Assembly (NCBI GenBank): GCA_050946535.1
Contig: JBMNUZ010000002.1
Span: 153,691 to 217,690, forward strand
DNA from: RUG708 sp050946535
Lineage (GTDB): Bacteria > Bacillota > Clostridia > Peptostreptococcales > Anaerovoracaceae
Direction: 5' to 3'
Length of the DNA stretch: 64,000 nt
The notes beneath the pieces were generated by a model. The model saw only the letters and a list, made by a program, of their open reading frames with translations. It had not been told where the DNA came from and did no database searches. Numbering within the stretch: the first letter of the stretch is position 1; every line of letters starts with the position of its first letter. Made by a program: the position numbers and the translations under genes. Below, in pieces: positions 27,129 to 36,386 of the stretch.

Positions 27129-27478
27129 TTCTTCTTCTTCTCGTGTCAGGCCGCTGTTCCGGACCGGGTCCCTGATATACATCAGATGAAATATTCCCGG
27201 CCGTCCGTTGATGTAAAAAACAGTATATCACGGTACAGAAGCGAATGCACAGGAAAATGGTATGCTGGCTTTGTTAACACCGCGTTAATACGATGTAAGA
27301 TGGAGCACCGCCCGGGGGCATTTCCGTGCCGTTAAGGAGTTCACACTATAAACACAACAATCAAGACGATCACATTATAATGAAAACAATTGAAAGATCA
27401 ATATAATTATCTTATGTTAATGCAATTCCAGATTACAAAGAAAATGGCGCTTAAACCAAATTAAAACAAACAACATGA
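27129..27478. other. Intergenic region between ClC and modBCA
   Basis: About 350 bases between divergent genes. I see no supported gene. It becomes very AT-rich towards the mod promoter. No molybdenum-cofactor riboswitch fold was recognised. Confidence 0.5.
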
Positions 27479-27507
27479 TTGAAAATACATATATATTTTG
27501 ATATACT
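27479..27507 (+). promoter_or_regulatory. Promoter of modBCA
   Basis: TTGAAA, 17-base spacer, TATACT, an almost ideal housekeeping promoter in AT-rich sequence, 88 bases before modB. The start codon of modB follows AGGAGGG. Confidence 0.7.
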
Positions 27508-27595
27508 TTATACAAAACTTACATAATCAACATAATTAATGCAATTAGATGTTTCCCGAATAAGCTCATGAGTTGATCTCATGCAGGAGGGTTGA

Positions 27596-28282
27596 ATGGA
27601 TCTTTTCCCGCTATATAACTCGCTGAGGATAGCATTGCTTTCAGCTGTGCTGGTATTTTTCCTCGGCATTTTCTGTGCTTACTACGTCGCGAAACTGCCA
27701 AGGCTCATCAAGGGAATTCTGGATGTAATCCTGACACTCCCTCTCGTATTGCCTCCGACTGTAGTAGGTTATTTCATCCTGGTGGTTCTGTCGCCTAACG
27801 CGGCGTTCGGAGCATGGCTCATGGATCTCTTCAATACAAGAATAATAATGACCTGGTACGCTGCCGTCATAGCATCTTCGGTAGTCGCTTTTCCGCTGAT
27901 GTACAGGACGGCCAGGGGCGCCTTCGAGAGTTTCGATATTACTCTCAAATATTCGGCGCAGACGCTGGGTCTTTCAAATTCATATATTTTCTGGCGCATA
28001 ACGATGCCGTACTGCCGGCAGGGTATAATCGCCGGAACGGTTCTTTCATTTGCGAGAGCACTCGGTGAATACGGAGCCACTTCAATGGTTGCAGGTTACA
28101 TACCTGGAAAGACGGCTACTATCTCGACTACGGTTTACCAGCTGTGGCGTACAGACGATGAGGTAGGAGCGTTCAGATGGGTAATGATCAACCTGGTTAT
28201 TTCAACGGTTGTTCTTCTCGCGGTCAATTTCTTCGAAAAGAATGAGGGCTACGGGAAGCGCAAAACCGCCCCGGCAAAATAG
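27596..28282 (+). CDS. modB: Molybdate ABC transporter permease ModB
   Basis: Membrane subunit of a molybdate/tungstate importer, 228 aa with about five helices. The ATPase-coupling EAA loop is visible as ARALGEYGATSMVAGYIPGKT near residue 155, and the N-terminal half has the LPLVLPPTVVGYF block typical of ModB. It is the first gene of a modB-modC-modA run. Tungstate or sulfate specificity cannot be excluded from the permease alone. Confidence 0.92.
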   Translation: MDLFPLYNSLRIALLSAVLVFFLGIFCAYYVAKLPRLIKGILDVILTLPLVLPPTVVGYFILVVLSPNAAFGAWLMDLFNTRIIMTWYAAVIASSVVAFPLMYRTARGAFESFDITLKYSAQTLGLSNSYIFWRITMPYCRQGIIAGTVLSFARALGEYGATSMVAGYIPGKTATISTTVYQLWRTDDEVGAFRWVMINLVISTVVLLAVNFFEKNEGYGKRKTAPAK

Positions 28283-28300
28283 CGTGCAAAGGATGATGCT

Positions 28301-29374
28301 ATGTCTCTAGACTTAAAAGTAAAAAAAGATTTAGGCGGTTTCAAACTCGACATCGAAGTACAGGCCGGCAACGAAGTTCTCGCGCTTCTCGGAGCGTCCG
28401 GATGCGGCAAGAGCATGACGCTCAGGTGTATTTCCGGAATAGTTACGCCTGATGAAGGTCATGTTATAGTAAATGGAAAAACGCTTTTCGACAGCGAGAA
28501 AGGAATCAATCTTTCTCCTCAGGAGCGCCACGTGGGGCTGCTGTTTCAGAATTACGCGCTTTTTCCTAATATGACAGTAGAACAGAATATCCTGACAGGA
28601 ATGAACAGCTTCAAGATTTCGAAACAGGAAAAGAAGGAGCGCGTCCGTCAGATGATAAAGACGTTTTATCTCGACGGTCTTGAAAAACATAAACCGTCTC
28701 AGCTCTCAGGAGGTCAGCAGCAGCGAGTCGCTCTGGCGCGCATAATGGTTTCAAACCCGGAGATACTCATGCTGGACGAGCCTTTTTCAGCGCTCGACAG
28801 TTTCCTGAGATGGGAGCTCGAGCAGGAGCTGCTCAGGGTTCTCGAAAATTTCGACGGCACGTCGATCATCGTATCGCATAACAGAGACGAGGTTTACAGA
28901 ATCAGCGATCACATCGCTGTTATGGCTCACGGCCACAAGGACTGCTACGGTGACAAGGAAAGCCTTTTCACCAATCCGCCTACTTACGAAAGCGCGGTGC
29001 TCACTGGATTCAAGAATTTCTCTCATGCAGAATACGTTGACGACAACCATATTAAAGCGTTAGACTGGAATGCAGTGATCAGGCATAAAGCCGATAAGAA
29101 CATCGGTATGGTTGCACTCAGACCGCAGCATATGAAGCTTACCGACAAGAATGGTGAAAATGTCATTAAATTCAGAGTCGTAAAAGCGATAGACAATTTA
29201 AATGAGGTAATACTTCTTCTCACGGTGCCGGGAAAAACCGGCGTGACAGATAATGCTGACGATTTCTCTTCTCTCAACGTCACAGTGAGCAAAGAGGATT
29301 ACGAACCCTATAAAGAAAGCGAGTTCGTAAACCTGCAGATAGAAGAAAGCGATCTATTGACGATAGATAACTGA
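28301..29374 (+). CDS. modC: Molybdate ABC transporter ATPase ModC
   Basis: ATP-hydrolysing subunit, 357 aa. Walker A is GASGCGKSMT (near residue 35), signature LSGGQQQRVALARIM, Walker B ILMLDEPFSALD, and H-loop IIVSHNRDEV. After residue ~235 a Mop/TOBE-like regulatory domain follows (MVALRPQHMKL and later beta segments), which in this family can bind oxyanion. It lies 18 bases behind modB and 100 bases before modA, in one likely transcript. Confidence 0.92.
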   Translation: MSLDLKVKKDLGGFKLDIEVQAGNEVLALLGASGCGKSMTLRCISGIVTPDEGHVIVNGKTLFDSEKGINLSPQERHVGLLFQNYALFPNMTVEQNILTGMNSFKISKQEKKERVRQMIKTFYLDGLEKHKPSQLSGGQQQRVALARIMVSNPEILMLDEPFSALDSFLRWELEQELLRVLENFDGTSIIVSHNRDEVYRISDHIAVMAHGHKDCYGDKESLFTNPPTYESAVLTGFKNFSHAEYVDDNHIKALDWNAVIRHKADKNIGMVALRPQHMKLTDKNGENVIKFRVVKAIDNLNEVILLLTVPGKTGVTDNADDFSSLNVTVSKEDYEPYKESEFVNLQIEESDLLTIDN

Positions 29375-29474
29375 TCAACGAGAATGAAAAAGTTAACGTC
29401 TAAAGACATTGCTTTTTTCAGATAAATTATTAGTTATTTCAGGGAACAATCATTCTGAAAAGGAGATTTGTGAA

Positions 29475-30365
29475 ATGAAAAAGAAGTTATTTGCAATTGG
29501 CCTTGCTGCTGTAATGGTATTTGCAATGACAGCATGCGGAAGTTCTTCAACTTCAAGCGATACCTCATCAGCATCATCATCGGCCAGCTCATCGTCTTCA
29601 TCATCATCTGAGCAGGTTTCAGGTGATCTGTACGTTTCAGCAGCAGCATCAATGACTGAGTCACTCGACAAGGTTATAGCTGAATTTGAAAAGGAAAATC
29701 CTGACTGCAACGTAACTGCTACTTACGATTCGTCCGGTACATTGAAGACTCAGATCCAGCAGGGATCACCTTGTGACGTATTTATCTCTGCTGCTCAGAA
29801 GCAGATGAATGCACTCGACGGCGACAGCGAAGACTGCGAAGGCACGAACTACGTTCTCAGCGGCACTCGTGTAGATCTTCTCGAGAACACCTGCGTACTC
29901 GTAGTTGCACCTAACAGCGACAAAAACATCAGCAGCTGGGACGATTTCGTAAGCGCTATGGAAAACGCTACAAGCAGTGACGACCTCATCTTCTGCATGG
30001 GTAACTCAGACGTTCCTGTAGGCCAGTACACTTCGACGATCCTGACAAACCTCGGACTCGATGAAGCTACAATGGCAAGCGAAGGAATCATTACTTACGG
30101 ATCAAACGTTAAGGAAGTTACTTCACAGGTTGAAAGCGGAGCAGCTGACTGCGGAATCATCTACAGCACAGACGCTTACTCGGCAGGCATGGATCCTGTA
30201 GCTACAGCTGATACAGACCTGACGGGCGGCCCTATCACTTATCCTGCAGCTGTAATGCAGAACACTCAGAATGAAGAAGCTGCAAGAGCATTCCTCGACT
30301 TCCTCCAGACTGATACTGCAATGAAGGAATTCGAAGCTGTCGGATTCAAGCCAATCGAATCATAG
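29475..30365 (+). CDS. modA: Molybdate-binding lipoprotein ModA
   Basis: Extracellular oxyanion-binding protein, 296 aa. The ATG at 29475 follows AGGAG and opens a lipoprotein signal ending in lipobox MTAC; a Ser-rich linker follows. The binding-fold text includes YVSAAASMTESLDKVIAEF, DSSGTLKTQIQQGSPCDVF and the C-terminal AARAFLDFLQT block. Codons are biased to GCT/GCA and CTC/GTA types, resembling a well-expressed gene. The order modB-modC-modA differs from the common modABC. Confidence 0.92.
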   Translation: MKKKLFAIGLAAVMVFAMTACGSSSTSSDTSSASSSASSSSSSSSEQVSGDLYVSAAASMTESLDKVIAEFEKENPDCNVTATYDSSGTLKTQIQQGSPCDVFISAAQKQMNALDGDSEDCEGTNYVLSGTRVDLLENTCVLVVAPNSDKNISSWDDFVSAMENATSSDDLIFCMGNSDVPVGQYTSTILTNLGLDEATMASEGIITYGSNVKEVTSQVESGAADCGIIYSTDAYSAGMDPVATADTDLTGGPITYPAAVMQNTQNEEAARAFLDFLQTDTAMKEFEAVGFKPIES

Positions 30366-30408
30366 TACAGAAAAAATTAACACTGCAAAGTTCTTCTAAA
30401 GAACAGAA

Positions 30409-30450
30409 AACGCTGACCGGCGGATGCGTTACAGAAAGCTGGTCAGCGTT
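30409..30450 (+). terminator. First terminator hairpin after modA
   Basis: AACGCTGACC pairs perfectly with GGTCAGCGTT and is followed by TTCC. A stronger hairpin follows directly. Confidence 0.6.
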
Positions 30451-30457
30451 TTCCATC

Positions 30458-30492
30458 ACCGGTACCGAAAGTCAGTCGTACCGGTTTTTTTA
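30458..30492 (+). terminator. Second terminator after modA
   Basis: ACCGGTAC pairs perfectly with GTACCGGT around a 12-base loop and is followed by a run of seven or more T. The convergent ppk1 gene ends shortly downstream. Confidence 0.8.
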
Positions 30493-30577
30493 TTGATCTT
30501 TATTTTTATAAAAGAAGTTATTTTTAATCTGAAAGCAGTCTGGTTCTCTGGCGCCAGCGCGTCAGCGCATCAGCACA

Positions 30578-32749
30578 TCAGCTGAAGAGACTTCTCAGCC
30601 TTGCGAAAAATCCTTTCTTTTCTTCTGTACGTGCGGACTTCGTCTGAACGGGGACAGATGATTTTTCTTTCCTGGCAGCCGATTTTGCGGCTTCTGCGTT
30701 CCGCAGAGCTTCGTCTATAAGGTATTGCTGCTCGATGAACGGATCTTTGCCATCGTCTATTTTAGCGAGCGTTCCGTCACTCTGTACCTTTCTGGCCTTC
30801 GTGTTGTCCTTCAGGCAGGCGTTCAGAATATCGTGGATGCGTTCCTGCACGTCAGGATCGTACACAGGACAAGCGACTTCCACGCGGCGCTCTGTGTTCC
30901 GCGTCATGAAGTCTGCGGACGCTATGTACATGCGCTCGTTCGCTCCTGTACCGAAGCAGTATATTCTCGAGTGTTCCAGATAGCGTCCGACTATCGATCT
31001 GATGTGGATGTTCTCCGTGACTCCCGGAATGCCAGGAAGGATGCAGCAGATTCCGCGGACGATCATGTCTATTTTTACGCCTGCGCAGGAAGCCTCTTTG
31101 AGTTTGTTTATGATGTCCAGATCGGTGAACGAATTGATTTTTATGATTATCCTGCCTTCGCTTCCCTTTGCAATCTCCTCGTCGATATCTCTGAGAACCG
31201 TGCTCTTGAGAGAAACAGGGGATACGAGCAGATCCTTATATATACCGTGGATATTTCCGATCGACAGGTTCTTGAAGAACTCCATCGCGTCGCGGCCTAT
31301 CTCCTGATCGTATGTGATCAGCTGGAGATCCGTGTACTGCTTGGCCGTCTTTTCGTTGTAATTGCCTGTGCCTATCTGAGTTATGTACTCGATGCTGCCG
31401 TCTTCGGACTTGCGTGTGATAAGACAGACCTTGCTGTGGACCTTGTATCCCGGAAGCCCGTAGATAACCTGGCAGCCGGAGTATTCCATCCTCTCGGACC
31501 AGTCTATGTTTTCCTGCTCGTCGAATCTCGCTCTGAGCTCGATCACGGCCGTCACGTCCTTGCCGTTCTCGGCGGCCAGGCACAAATATTCGGCAATGCG
31601 AGGACGTCTCGCGAGCCTGTAGATCGTTATTTTTATAGAAATTACAGAAGGATCTTCGGCCGCCTCTCTGAGCATGCGCAAAAACGGATCCATGCTTTCG
31701 AACGGGAACGAGAGAAGGATGTCACCGCGCTGTACTCTCTCTGCGATCGTCTCTCCGGGAGTGATCATCGGCGACGGCTGAGGCCTGAACGGCTTGTAGA
31801 GCAGCTGCCTTCTTTTGTTTTCAGGAATCTTGTCCTCGAGATCGAATACGTAGCTCATTTTGAGCGGGCTCTCGACTTTATACGTCTGTATATCCTTTAG
31901 CTTGAAGTGTTTGCAGAGATAGCTCAGCATATTGTCGCTCATATGCGATTTGTATTCGAGACGGACGGGCTCCAGGCGCTTGCGCTTGAAGAGCGTTTTT
32001 TTCATGTTTTCCCTGAAGTCGTTCGTGGCCAGCTCGAAATCGACTTCGTCCGGATCTATATCGGCGCTTCTCGTGATGCAGAACGTAGTGGTTTCAACGA
32101 TTTTGCAGCCGGTGAATATCTCTTCGATGTGTTCCACTATAAGGTCTTCGGTAAACACAAATCTGATGGCGTTGCCGGGCAGCATTACAATGTCCGGAAC
32201 GCTCGCAGGCACAGGAATGATGCCGAACGATGTCTTTCCGTCTATCTTGAGCCGCGCTCCCACGTGAATGACCTTGTTGAGAAGGTGAGGGAAAGGATGG
32301 TGCGAATCGATTATCTGCGGCGTGATCACAGGCTCGAGCATGTTCGTGAACCAGGCATCGAGATATTGTCTTTCGATATCGTTAAGCTCGTCCATACTAA
32401 GCTGGTATATGCCGTGAAGTCTGAGCTGGTTTGAAACCAGCTCGTATTGCCGGTCTCTCTTCGACATGAGAGGGACGCATGCCTTGAAGACAGCCTTCAG
32501 CTGTTCGTCGGTAGTCATGTGGCCCTTGTTCTCCCTTTCGTTGTTGCCGGCAAGATGAAGAGTTTCAAGACTTCCGACTCTTACCATAAAGAATTCGTCG
32601 AGGTTGCTTGTGAAAATGCTGATGAACTTGAGTCTTTCGAAAAGCGGTACGTTTTCGTCTGCGGATTCGTCGAGGACGCGGTCGTTGAACCTTAGCCATG
32701 ATAATTCGCGGTTTTGAGTAAACTGAATTTCGTCTGCTTTTTCAGTCAT
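30578..32749 (-). CDS. ppk1: Polyphosphate kinase
   Basis: Makes inorganic polyphosphate from ATP. The 723-aa protein has the expected order of N-terminal helical domain (NRELSWLRFNDRVLDES), head domain and two phospholipase-D-like C domains. The autophosphorylated His lies in GYKVHSKVCLI near residue 440. GTGNYNEKTAKQYTDL and ANERMYIASADFMTRNTERR are family blocks. The C-terminal ~50 residues are a Lys/Ala-rich extension. It overlaps the upstream ppx gene by 8 bases, so synthesis and degradation enzymes are co-transcribed. Confidence 0.95.
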   Translation of the reverse strand: MTEKADEIQFTQNRELSWLRFNDRVLDESADENVPLFERLKFISIFTSNLDEFFMVRVGSLETLHLAGNNERENKGHMTTDEQLKAVFKACVPLMSKRDRQYELVSNQLRLHGIYQLSMDELNDIERQYLDAWFTNMLEPVITPQIIDSHHPFPHLLNKVIHVGARLKIDGKTSFGIIPVPASVPDIVMLPGNAIRFVFTEDLIVEHIEEIFTGCKIVETTTFCITRSADIDPDEVDFELATNDFRENMKKTLFKRKRLEPVRLEYKSHMSDNMLSYLCKHFKLKDIQTYKVESPLKMSYVFDLEDKIPENKRRQLLYKPFRPQPSPMITPGETIAERVQRGDILLSFPFESMDPFLRMLREAAEDPSVISIKITIYRLARRPRIAEYLCLAAENGKDVTAVIELRARFDEQENIDWSERMEYSGCQVIYGLPGYKVHSKVCLITRKSEDGSIEYITQIGTGNYNEKTAKQYTDLQLITYDQEIGRDAMEFFKNLSIGNIHGIYKDLLVSPVSLKSTVLRDIDEEIAKGSEGRIIIKINSFTDLDIINKLKEASCAGVKIDMIVRGICCILPGIPGVTENIHIRSIVGRYLEHSRIYCFGTGANERMYIASADFMTRNTERRVEVACPVYDPDVQERIHDILNACLKDNTKARKVQSDGTLAKIDDGKDPFIEQQYLIDEALRNAEAAKSAARKEKSSVPVQTKSARTEEKKGFFARLRSLFS

Positions 32750-33659
32750 CGATTTTTCCTTCCTTTTTCAGATGGTAGTAAAGATATCCTTCCCTTACGC
32801 CGTAAGGGCTTGTCACAATATTTTTTATACCGAACATAGAGCATACTTCGGACAGAATTGTTATGCCCGGAGTAATGGTATGAATACGGTCAGGAGCGAT
32901 TCTGAGCAGACGGTTCGTGATTCTGCCAGGGCCGTTGCATATCTGGGACAGGTAGTCATCGAAGAAGTCCGGCTGGTATTTTTTCGTGCTTCCGGTAACG
33001 TATGAAGCGATCTGATGCGCCGTGCGGGCTGTGCCCCCGATAGCGCACATCGTATCTACATCTACGTCATCAGGGCAGAAACCTGTATCTTTGAGGCATT
33101 CGTCCACGTTCGCACGAATGTGGCGTATTTCCGGCCTGCTGGGCAGGATACCGTCGATATATTTTGTGTACATGTTGAGAGAGCCGATCGGCATTGAAAC
33201 CGAATCGATGAGTTTTCGGTCCTGGAAGTAGACGAGTTCGGTGCTGCCTCCGCCGACGTCGGTGATGAGGCCCGTCTTCATGGAAGTGCTTCTGAGTGCT
33301 CCGTAGTAGTCGTACTGAGCCTCTTCTTTCCCGGTCAGAACGTTGATGTCGAAACCTGTTTTCTTTTTAAGAATGCTGAGGACCTCGTCGCTGTTCGTAA
33401 TATTCCTCAGCGGAGCCGTTCCGAACGGAAGGATTTCCTGCAGTGTGATCTGGTCTGTGATCATTCTGAGTTCTTTCAGAATGTTCACCGCTTCGCGTAT
33501 TCCTTCCTTTGTCATCCTGCCGTTGCTGTTGATATATCCGGCCAGACCGGCCATGTATTTGTTCTTCAGCACAGCCTGAATATTATTTCCGTTTACGCTG
33601 TAGATGACAAGTCTGACTGTGTTTGACCCGATATCGATAACACCATATAAATTTGACAT
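32742..33659 (-). CDS. ppx: Exopolyphosphatase / GppA-family phosphatase (short form)
   Basis: Member of the Ppx/GppA family acting on polyphosphate or pppGpp. The two phosphate-binding motifs of the ASKHA fold are clear: VIDIGSNTVRLVIY at the N terminus and LITDVGGGSTELVYF near residue 130. At 305 aa it is the short form lacking the C-terminal HD-like domain. First gene of a ppx-ppk1 pair. Confidence 0.9.
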   Translation of the reverse strand: MSNLYGVIDIGSNTVRLVIYSVNGNNIQAVLKNKYMAGLAGYINSNGRMTKEGIREAVNILKELRMITDQITLQEILPFGTAPLRNITNSDEVLSILKKKTGFDINVLTGKEEAQYDYYGALRSTSMKTGLITDVGGGSTELVYFQDRKLIDSVSMPIGSLNMYTKYIDGILPSRPEIRHIRANVDECLKDTGFCPDDVDVDTMCAIGGTARTAHQIASYVTGSTKKYQPDFFDDYLSQICNGPGRITNRLLRIAPDRIHTITPGITILSEVCSMFGIKNIVTSPYGVREGYLYYHLKKEGKIDD

Positions 33660-34198
33660 TATACCGAATAACCCTTCTTTATTGATTTGATGCTCCTGAT
33701 CATTAATAATGTTTTTATGATCTGTTTAAGGATATAGAAAAAATATAAAATATAGATAAGGTGACTGTAAAATTGATGTAAAACCGGTCCTGCCGGTGTG
33801 CCGGAAAAGCAGCCGGCGTGAAACTGCGTTCCGGATATCTGAGAATGTGAGACCGGAATCGCGGTCTGCAGACATGACTTTTCCTCTGCTTCTATTTTAC
33901 TACATATACACTGTAATAGCTGTAAAGCAATCCGAATTTGAAAAACATTTTTACCCATATTAAAATCAAATCATGCCGTCAGGCTTGCCTGGAGGAGATG
34001 AGGGCAGCTATCAATATATGAAAATACTGGAATGAACGTCGGAATGAAAGCCGGAATGAAAGCCGGAATGAAAGTATACAAAGAACACAAGATAACGAAA
34101 TGCGGGAAAGAAAATACCGGAATTATGATGAAAATTAGCATGTGATAATTGTGAAAAAAATACTTTGCCGGCAGACGGTATTTACACGTTCAAACAAA
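33660..34198. other. Intergenic region between ppx and the Fe-ADH gene
   Basis: Divergent spacer. A weak 99-codon minus-strand frame is not supported. Contains the 12-base tandem repeat listed separately, and several short complementary CCGG-rich words around 33780-33840. Confidence 0.45.
34029..34074. repeat. 12-base tandem repeat
   Basis: Unit GGAATGAAAGCC: one degenerate copy (GGAATGAACGTC), two perfect copies and a partial copy in a row. Located in the spacer upstream of the Fe-ADH promoter. Confidence 0.8.
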
Positions 34199-34227
34199 TT
34201 GACTTCAGGTATTATTTATGATAATTT
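34199..34227 (+). promoter_or_regulatory. Promoter of the Fe-ADH gene
   Basis: TTGACT, 17-base spacer, TAATTT, about 70 bases upstream of the ATG. Consistent with a strongly expressed gene. Confidence 0.55.
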
Positions 34228-34297
34228 AATTAGTAGCAAGGTCGGTTGGTTAAATTATTTATTGATGGTCGGATTAACGGAAGTTGGAGGTAGAATA

Positions 34298-35464
34298 ATG
34301 GCTTATCAGGAAATTTTCCAGCCTTTACACACTATAATCGGCGAGGGCGCTGTTGAAGGAATGCCTGATCTTATCGCAAAGATGCACGGCAAAAAAGGTC
34401 TGGTTATCACAGACGAAGGTCTTGCAAAAATCGGTACTCTCGATGCTATTACTGCTGTACTTGTAAAGGCAGGACTTCCTTTTGAAACTTATGCAAAAGT
34501 TAGACCGAATCCTACATGCGGTATCGTAAGAGAAGCTTTCAAAGTTTTCGAAAGCAGCGGATGTGATTACATCATCGGTATCGGCGGAGGCTCATCACTC
34601 GACGTAAGTAAGGCTGTATCGATTATGGCTACAAACGGCGGAGATGTAAAGGATTACGAAGGCGTTGACAAGTCAGACAAGCAGGGTGCTCCTCTGCTCG
34701 CTATCAATACAACAGCTGGTACTGGTTCAGAAGTTACACGTTTCTACATCATCACTGATGAAGAGCGTAAAGTAAAGATGGCTATGGTAGATGCAAACTG
34801 CCTCGCTTATGCTGCTGTAGATGATCCTGAGATCATGGCAGGCATGCCGCCTTCACTTACTGCTGCTACTGGTATGGATGCTCTTACTCATGCTATCGAA
34901 GCTTACACTGCAAACGGTCACTATCCGTTCTGCGATGGTCTTGCACTTGAATCGATCAAGCTGATCGCAAGATTCCTCGAAAGAGCAGTTGTAAACGGCA
35001 GAGACATGATCGCCAGAGAGAATATGTGCTGGGCTCAGTACATGGCTGGCGTAGCATTCTCAAACGCAGGCCTCGGTATGGTACACGCAATGGCTCATCA
35101 GCTCGGCGGTTTCTACAACATGCCTCACGGCCAGTGCAACGCTATGCTTCTTCCTTACGTTATGGAATACAACAAGTCGATCAACAAGAAGAGATATGCT
35201 GATGTCGGCAAGGCTCTCGGAATCCCGACAGATGCAATGACAATCGACCAGGCAGCAGACGCTACCATCAAGTGGATTGTTGATATTTCAAAGAGAATCA
35301 ATATTCCTGAGCTTAAGGATTCTAAGTTCGACCCTAAGGATGTTCCTACACTCTCAGCAAATGCAATGCACGACGCTTGCATGGCTGCAAACGCTATCCA
35401 GCCTGCAGTTGAAGATGTAGAAGCTACATTCATGGCTGCTTACAGAGCAGAAAAAAATAAATAA
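34298..35464 (+). CDS. Iron-containing alcohol dehydrogenase
   Basis: Group III (Fe-type) alcohol dehydrogenase of 388 aa, interconverting alcohols and aldehydes or ketones with NAD(P)H. The cofactor motif GIGGGSSLDVSKA lies near residue 95. Metal ligands are likely the Asp and His in GMDALTHAIEAY and the two His in GMVHAMAHQLGGFYNMPHGQ. The ATG at 34298 follows TTGGAGG; a much longer frame upstream lacks family sequence. Codon choice (many GCT, GAA, GTA) differs from the GC-richer neighbours and fits high expression in a fermenter. Exact substrate unknown. Confidence 0.92.
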   Translation: MAYQEIFQPLHTIIGEGAVEGMPDLIAKMHGKKGLVITDEGLAKIGTLDAITAVLVKAGLPFETYAKVRPNPTCGIVREAFKVFESSGCDYIIGIGGGSSLDVSKAVSIMATNGGDVKDYEGVDKSDKQGAPLLAINTTAGTGSEVTRFYIITDEERKVKMAMVDANCLAYAAVDDPEIMAGMPPSLTAATGMDALTHAIEAYTANGHYPFCDGLALESIKLIARFLERAVVNGRDMIARENMCWAQYMAGVAFSNAGLGMVHAMAHQLGGFYNMPHGQCNAMLLPYVMEYNKSINKKRYADVGKALGIPTDAMTIDQAADATIKWIVDISKRINIPELKDSKFDPKDVPTLSANAMHDACMAANAIQPAVEDVEATFMAAYRAEKNK

Positions 35465-35505
35465 TTAATTCTATCCTACAGGATACAATTAAGCCGGACA
35501 TTCAG

Positions 35506-35537
35506 GCGCTGCTTCCTCATCGAAGCAGCGCTTTTTT
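35506..35537 (+). terminator. Terminator after Fe-ADH
   Basis: GCGCTGCTTC pairs perfectly with GAAGCAGCGC around a 6-base loop, followed by six T. Textbook intrinsic terminator. Confidence 0.9.
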
Positions 35538-35683
35538 CGTACAGCCGTCGTGACACAGGGGCGCAGGACATATTTTTACAGCTGTTTTTATCTTTGTAAA
35601 CCTAAAAGACATATTTATGCGGTATAATAAAAAATATATCGATGGAAGTTTAATTATATTCCGATTTGAAATGGAGGGTGATC

Positions 35684-35980
35684 ATGACAGGCTCAGCATT
35701 TATTTACTTATCCAAAGGCTTGTCGCCTGAGAAGCAGCATGCGGTTATTAAATCTCCGGGCTTCGAGATGAAGATCTTCGGAGTAGGAAGCTACGAAAAG
35801 GCTTGCGATGTAGCGAAGGCGGCCGTCAATGCAGGTGCTGAAGCTATCGTGCTTTGCGCCGGATTCGGCTACAGAGGTACCGCGATGGTAAAGGCAGCCG
35901 TTCCGGGAATACCTGTGGCAAGCGCAAAATTCGACTATTATCCGGATTTCGGCGGTTCCGGCGACGATGTTTTCAAATAG
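35684..35980 (+). CDS. Small DUF6506-like protein, copy 1
   Basis: A 98-aa soluble protein whose text (SYEKACDVAKAAVNAGAEAI, LCAGFGYRGTAMVKAA) reminds me of DUF6506; no function is known to me. The ATG follows TGGAGGG. The alternating hydrophobic pattern and Gly-rich turns suggest a compact alpha/beta fold. It is followed 19 bases later by a related gene, so the two are likely co-expressed and may form a complex. Confidence 0.72.
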   Translation: MTGSAFIYLSKGLSPEKQHAVIKSPGFEMKIFGVGSYEKACDVAKAAVNAGAEAIVLCAGFGYRGTAMVKAAVPGIPVASAKFDYYPDFGGSGDDVFK

Positions 35981-35999
35981 AACAGAGGAGATGTAAATT

Positions 36000-36299
36000 A
36001 TGTTCAACTGTGCGTTTATGTATATTAACGAGAATTGCAATCCAGAGACGGATCATGTTTACATTCCTTCAGACTGCGGGATCGCAATGCAGGTAATAGG
36101 TGTAAGCAACTACAACGAGGCCGAGGAAGCGGCTGGAAAGCTCGCTGCGGCCGGCGCCGACGCCATCGAGCTGTGTCCGGCATTCGGCATAGAAGGCGTC
36201 TATCGTGTAAAGAAAGCGGCTCCGGGAGTACAGATCGGAGCATCGAGGTTCGATTTCCATGTGGCTATGGATTGTCAGAGCCCGGACGATATTTTTTAA
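36000..36299 (+). CDS. Small DUF6506-like protein, copy 2
   Basis: A 99-aa paralogue of the preceding gene: SNYNEAEEAAGKLAAAGADAI and LCPAFGIEGVYRVKKA align with the first copy. It adds several Cys (NCAFMYINENCNPE, DCGIAM, LCPAF, MDCQSP) that the first copy mostly lacks, so metal binding is possible. The ATG follows GAGGAG. A terminator follows. Confidence 0.72.
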   Translation: MFNCAFMYINENCNPETDHVYIPSDCGIAMQVIGVSNYNEAEEAAGKLAAAGADAIELCPAFGIEGVYRVKKAAPGVQIGASRFDFHVAMDCQSPDDIF

Positions 36300-36330
36300 T
36301 TCTTTTGATCTGTGTTAATGTCAGTATATC

Positions 36331-36365
36331 AAAGCAGGTGCTGATTCGCTCAGTACCTGCTTTTT
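36331..36365 (+). terminator. Terminator between the small gene pair and feoB
   Basis: AAAGCAGGT pairs with ACCTGCTTT, with an inner CTGA/TCAG pair, followed by TTTTT. Confidence 0.8.
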
Positions 36366-36386
36366 AAGGTATTACGGGGGTAGTTT

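Noticed and set aside
30725..31900. 391-codon plus-strand frame opposite ppk1
   Set aside because: Antisense to a complete ppk1; no family text.
33659..33958. 99-codon minus-strand frame upstream of ppx
   Set aside because: No ribosome site, low-complexity hydrophobic end, and it covers the likely ppx promoter region.
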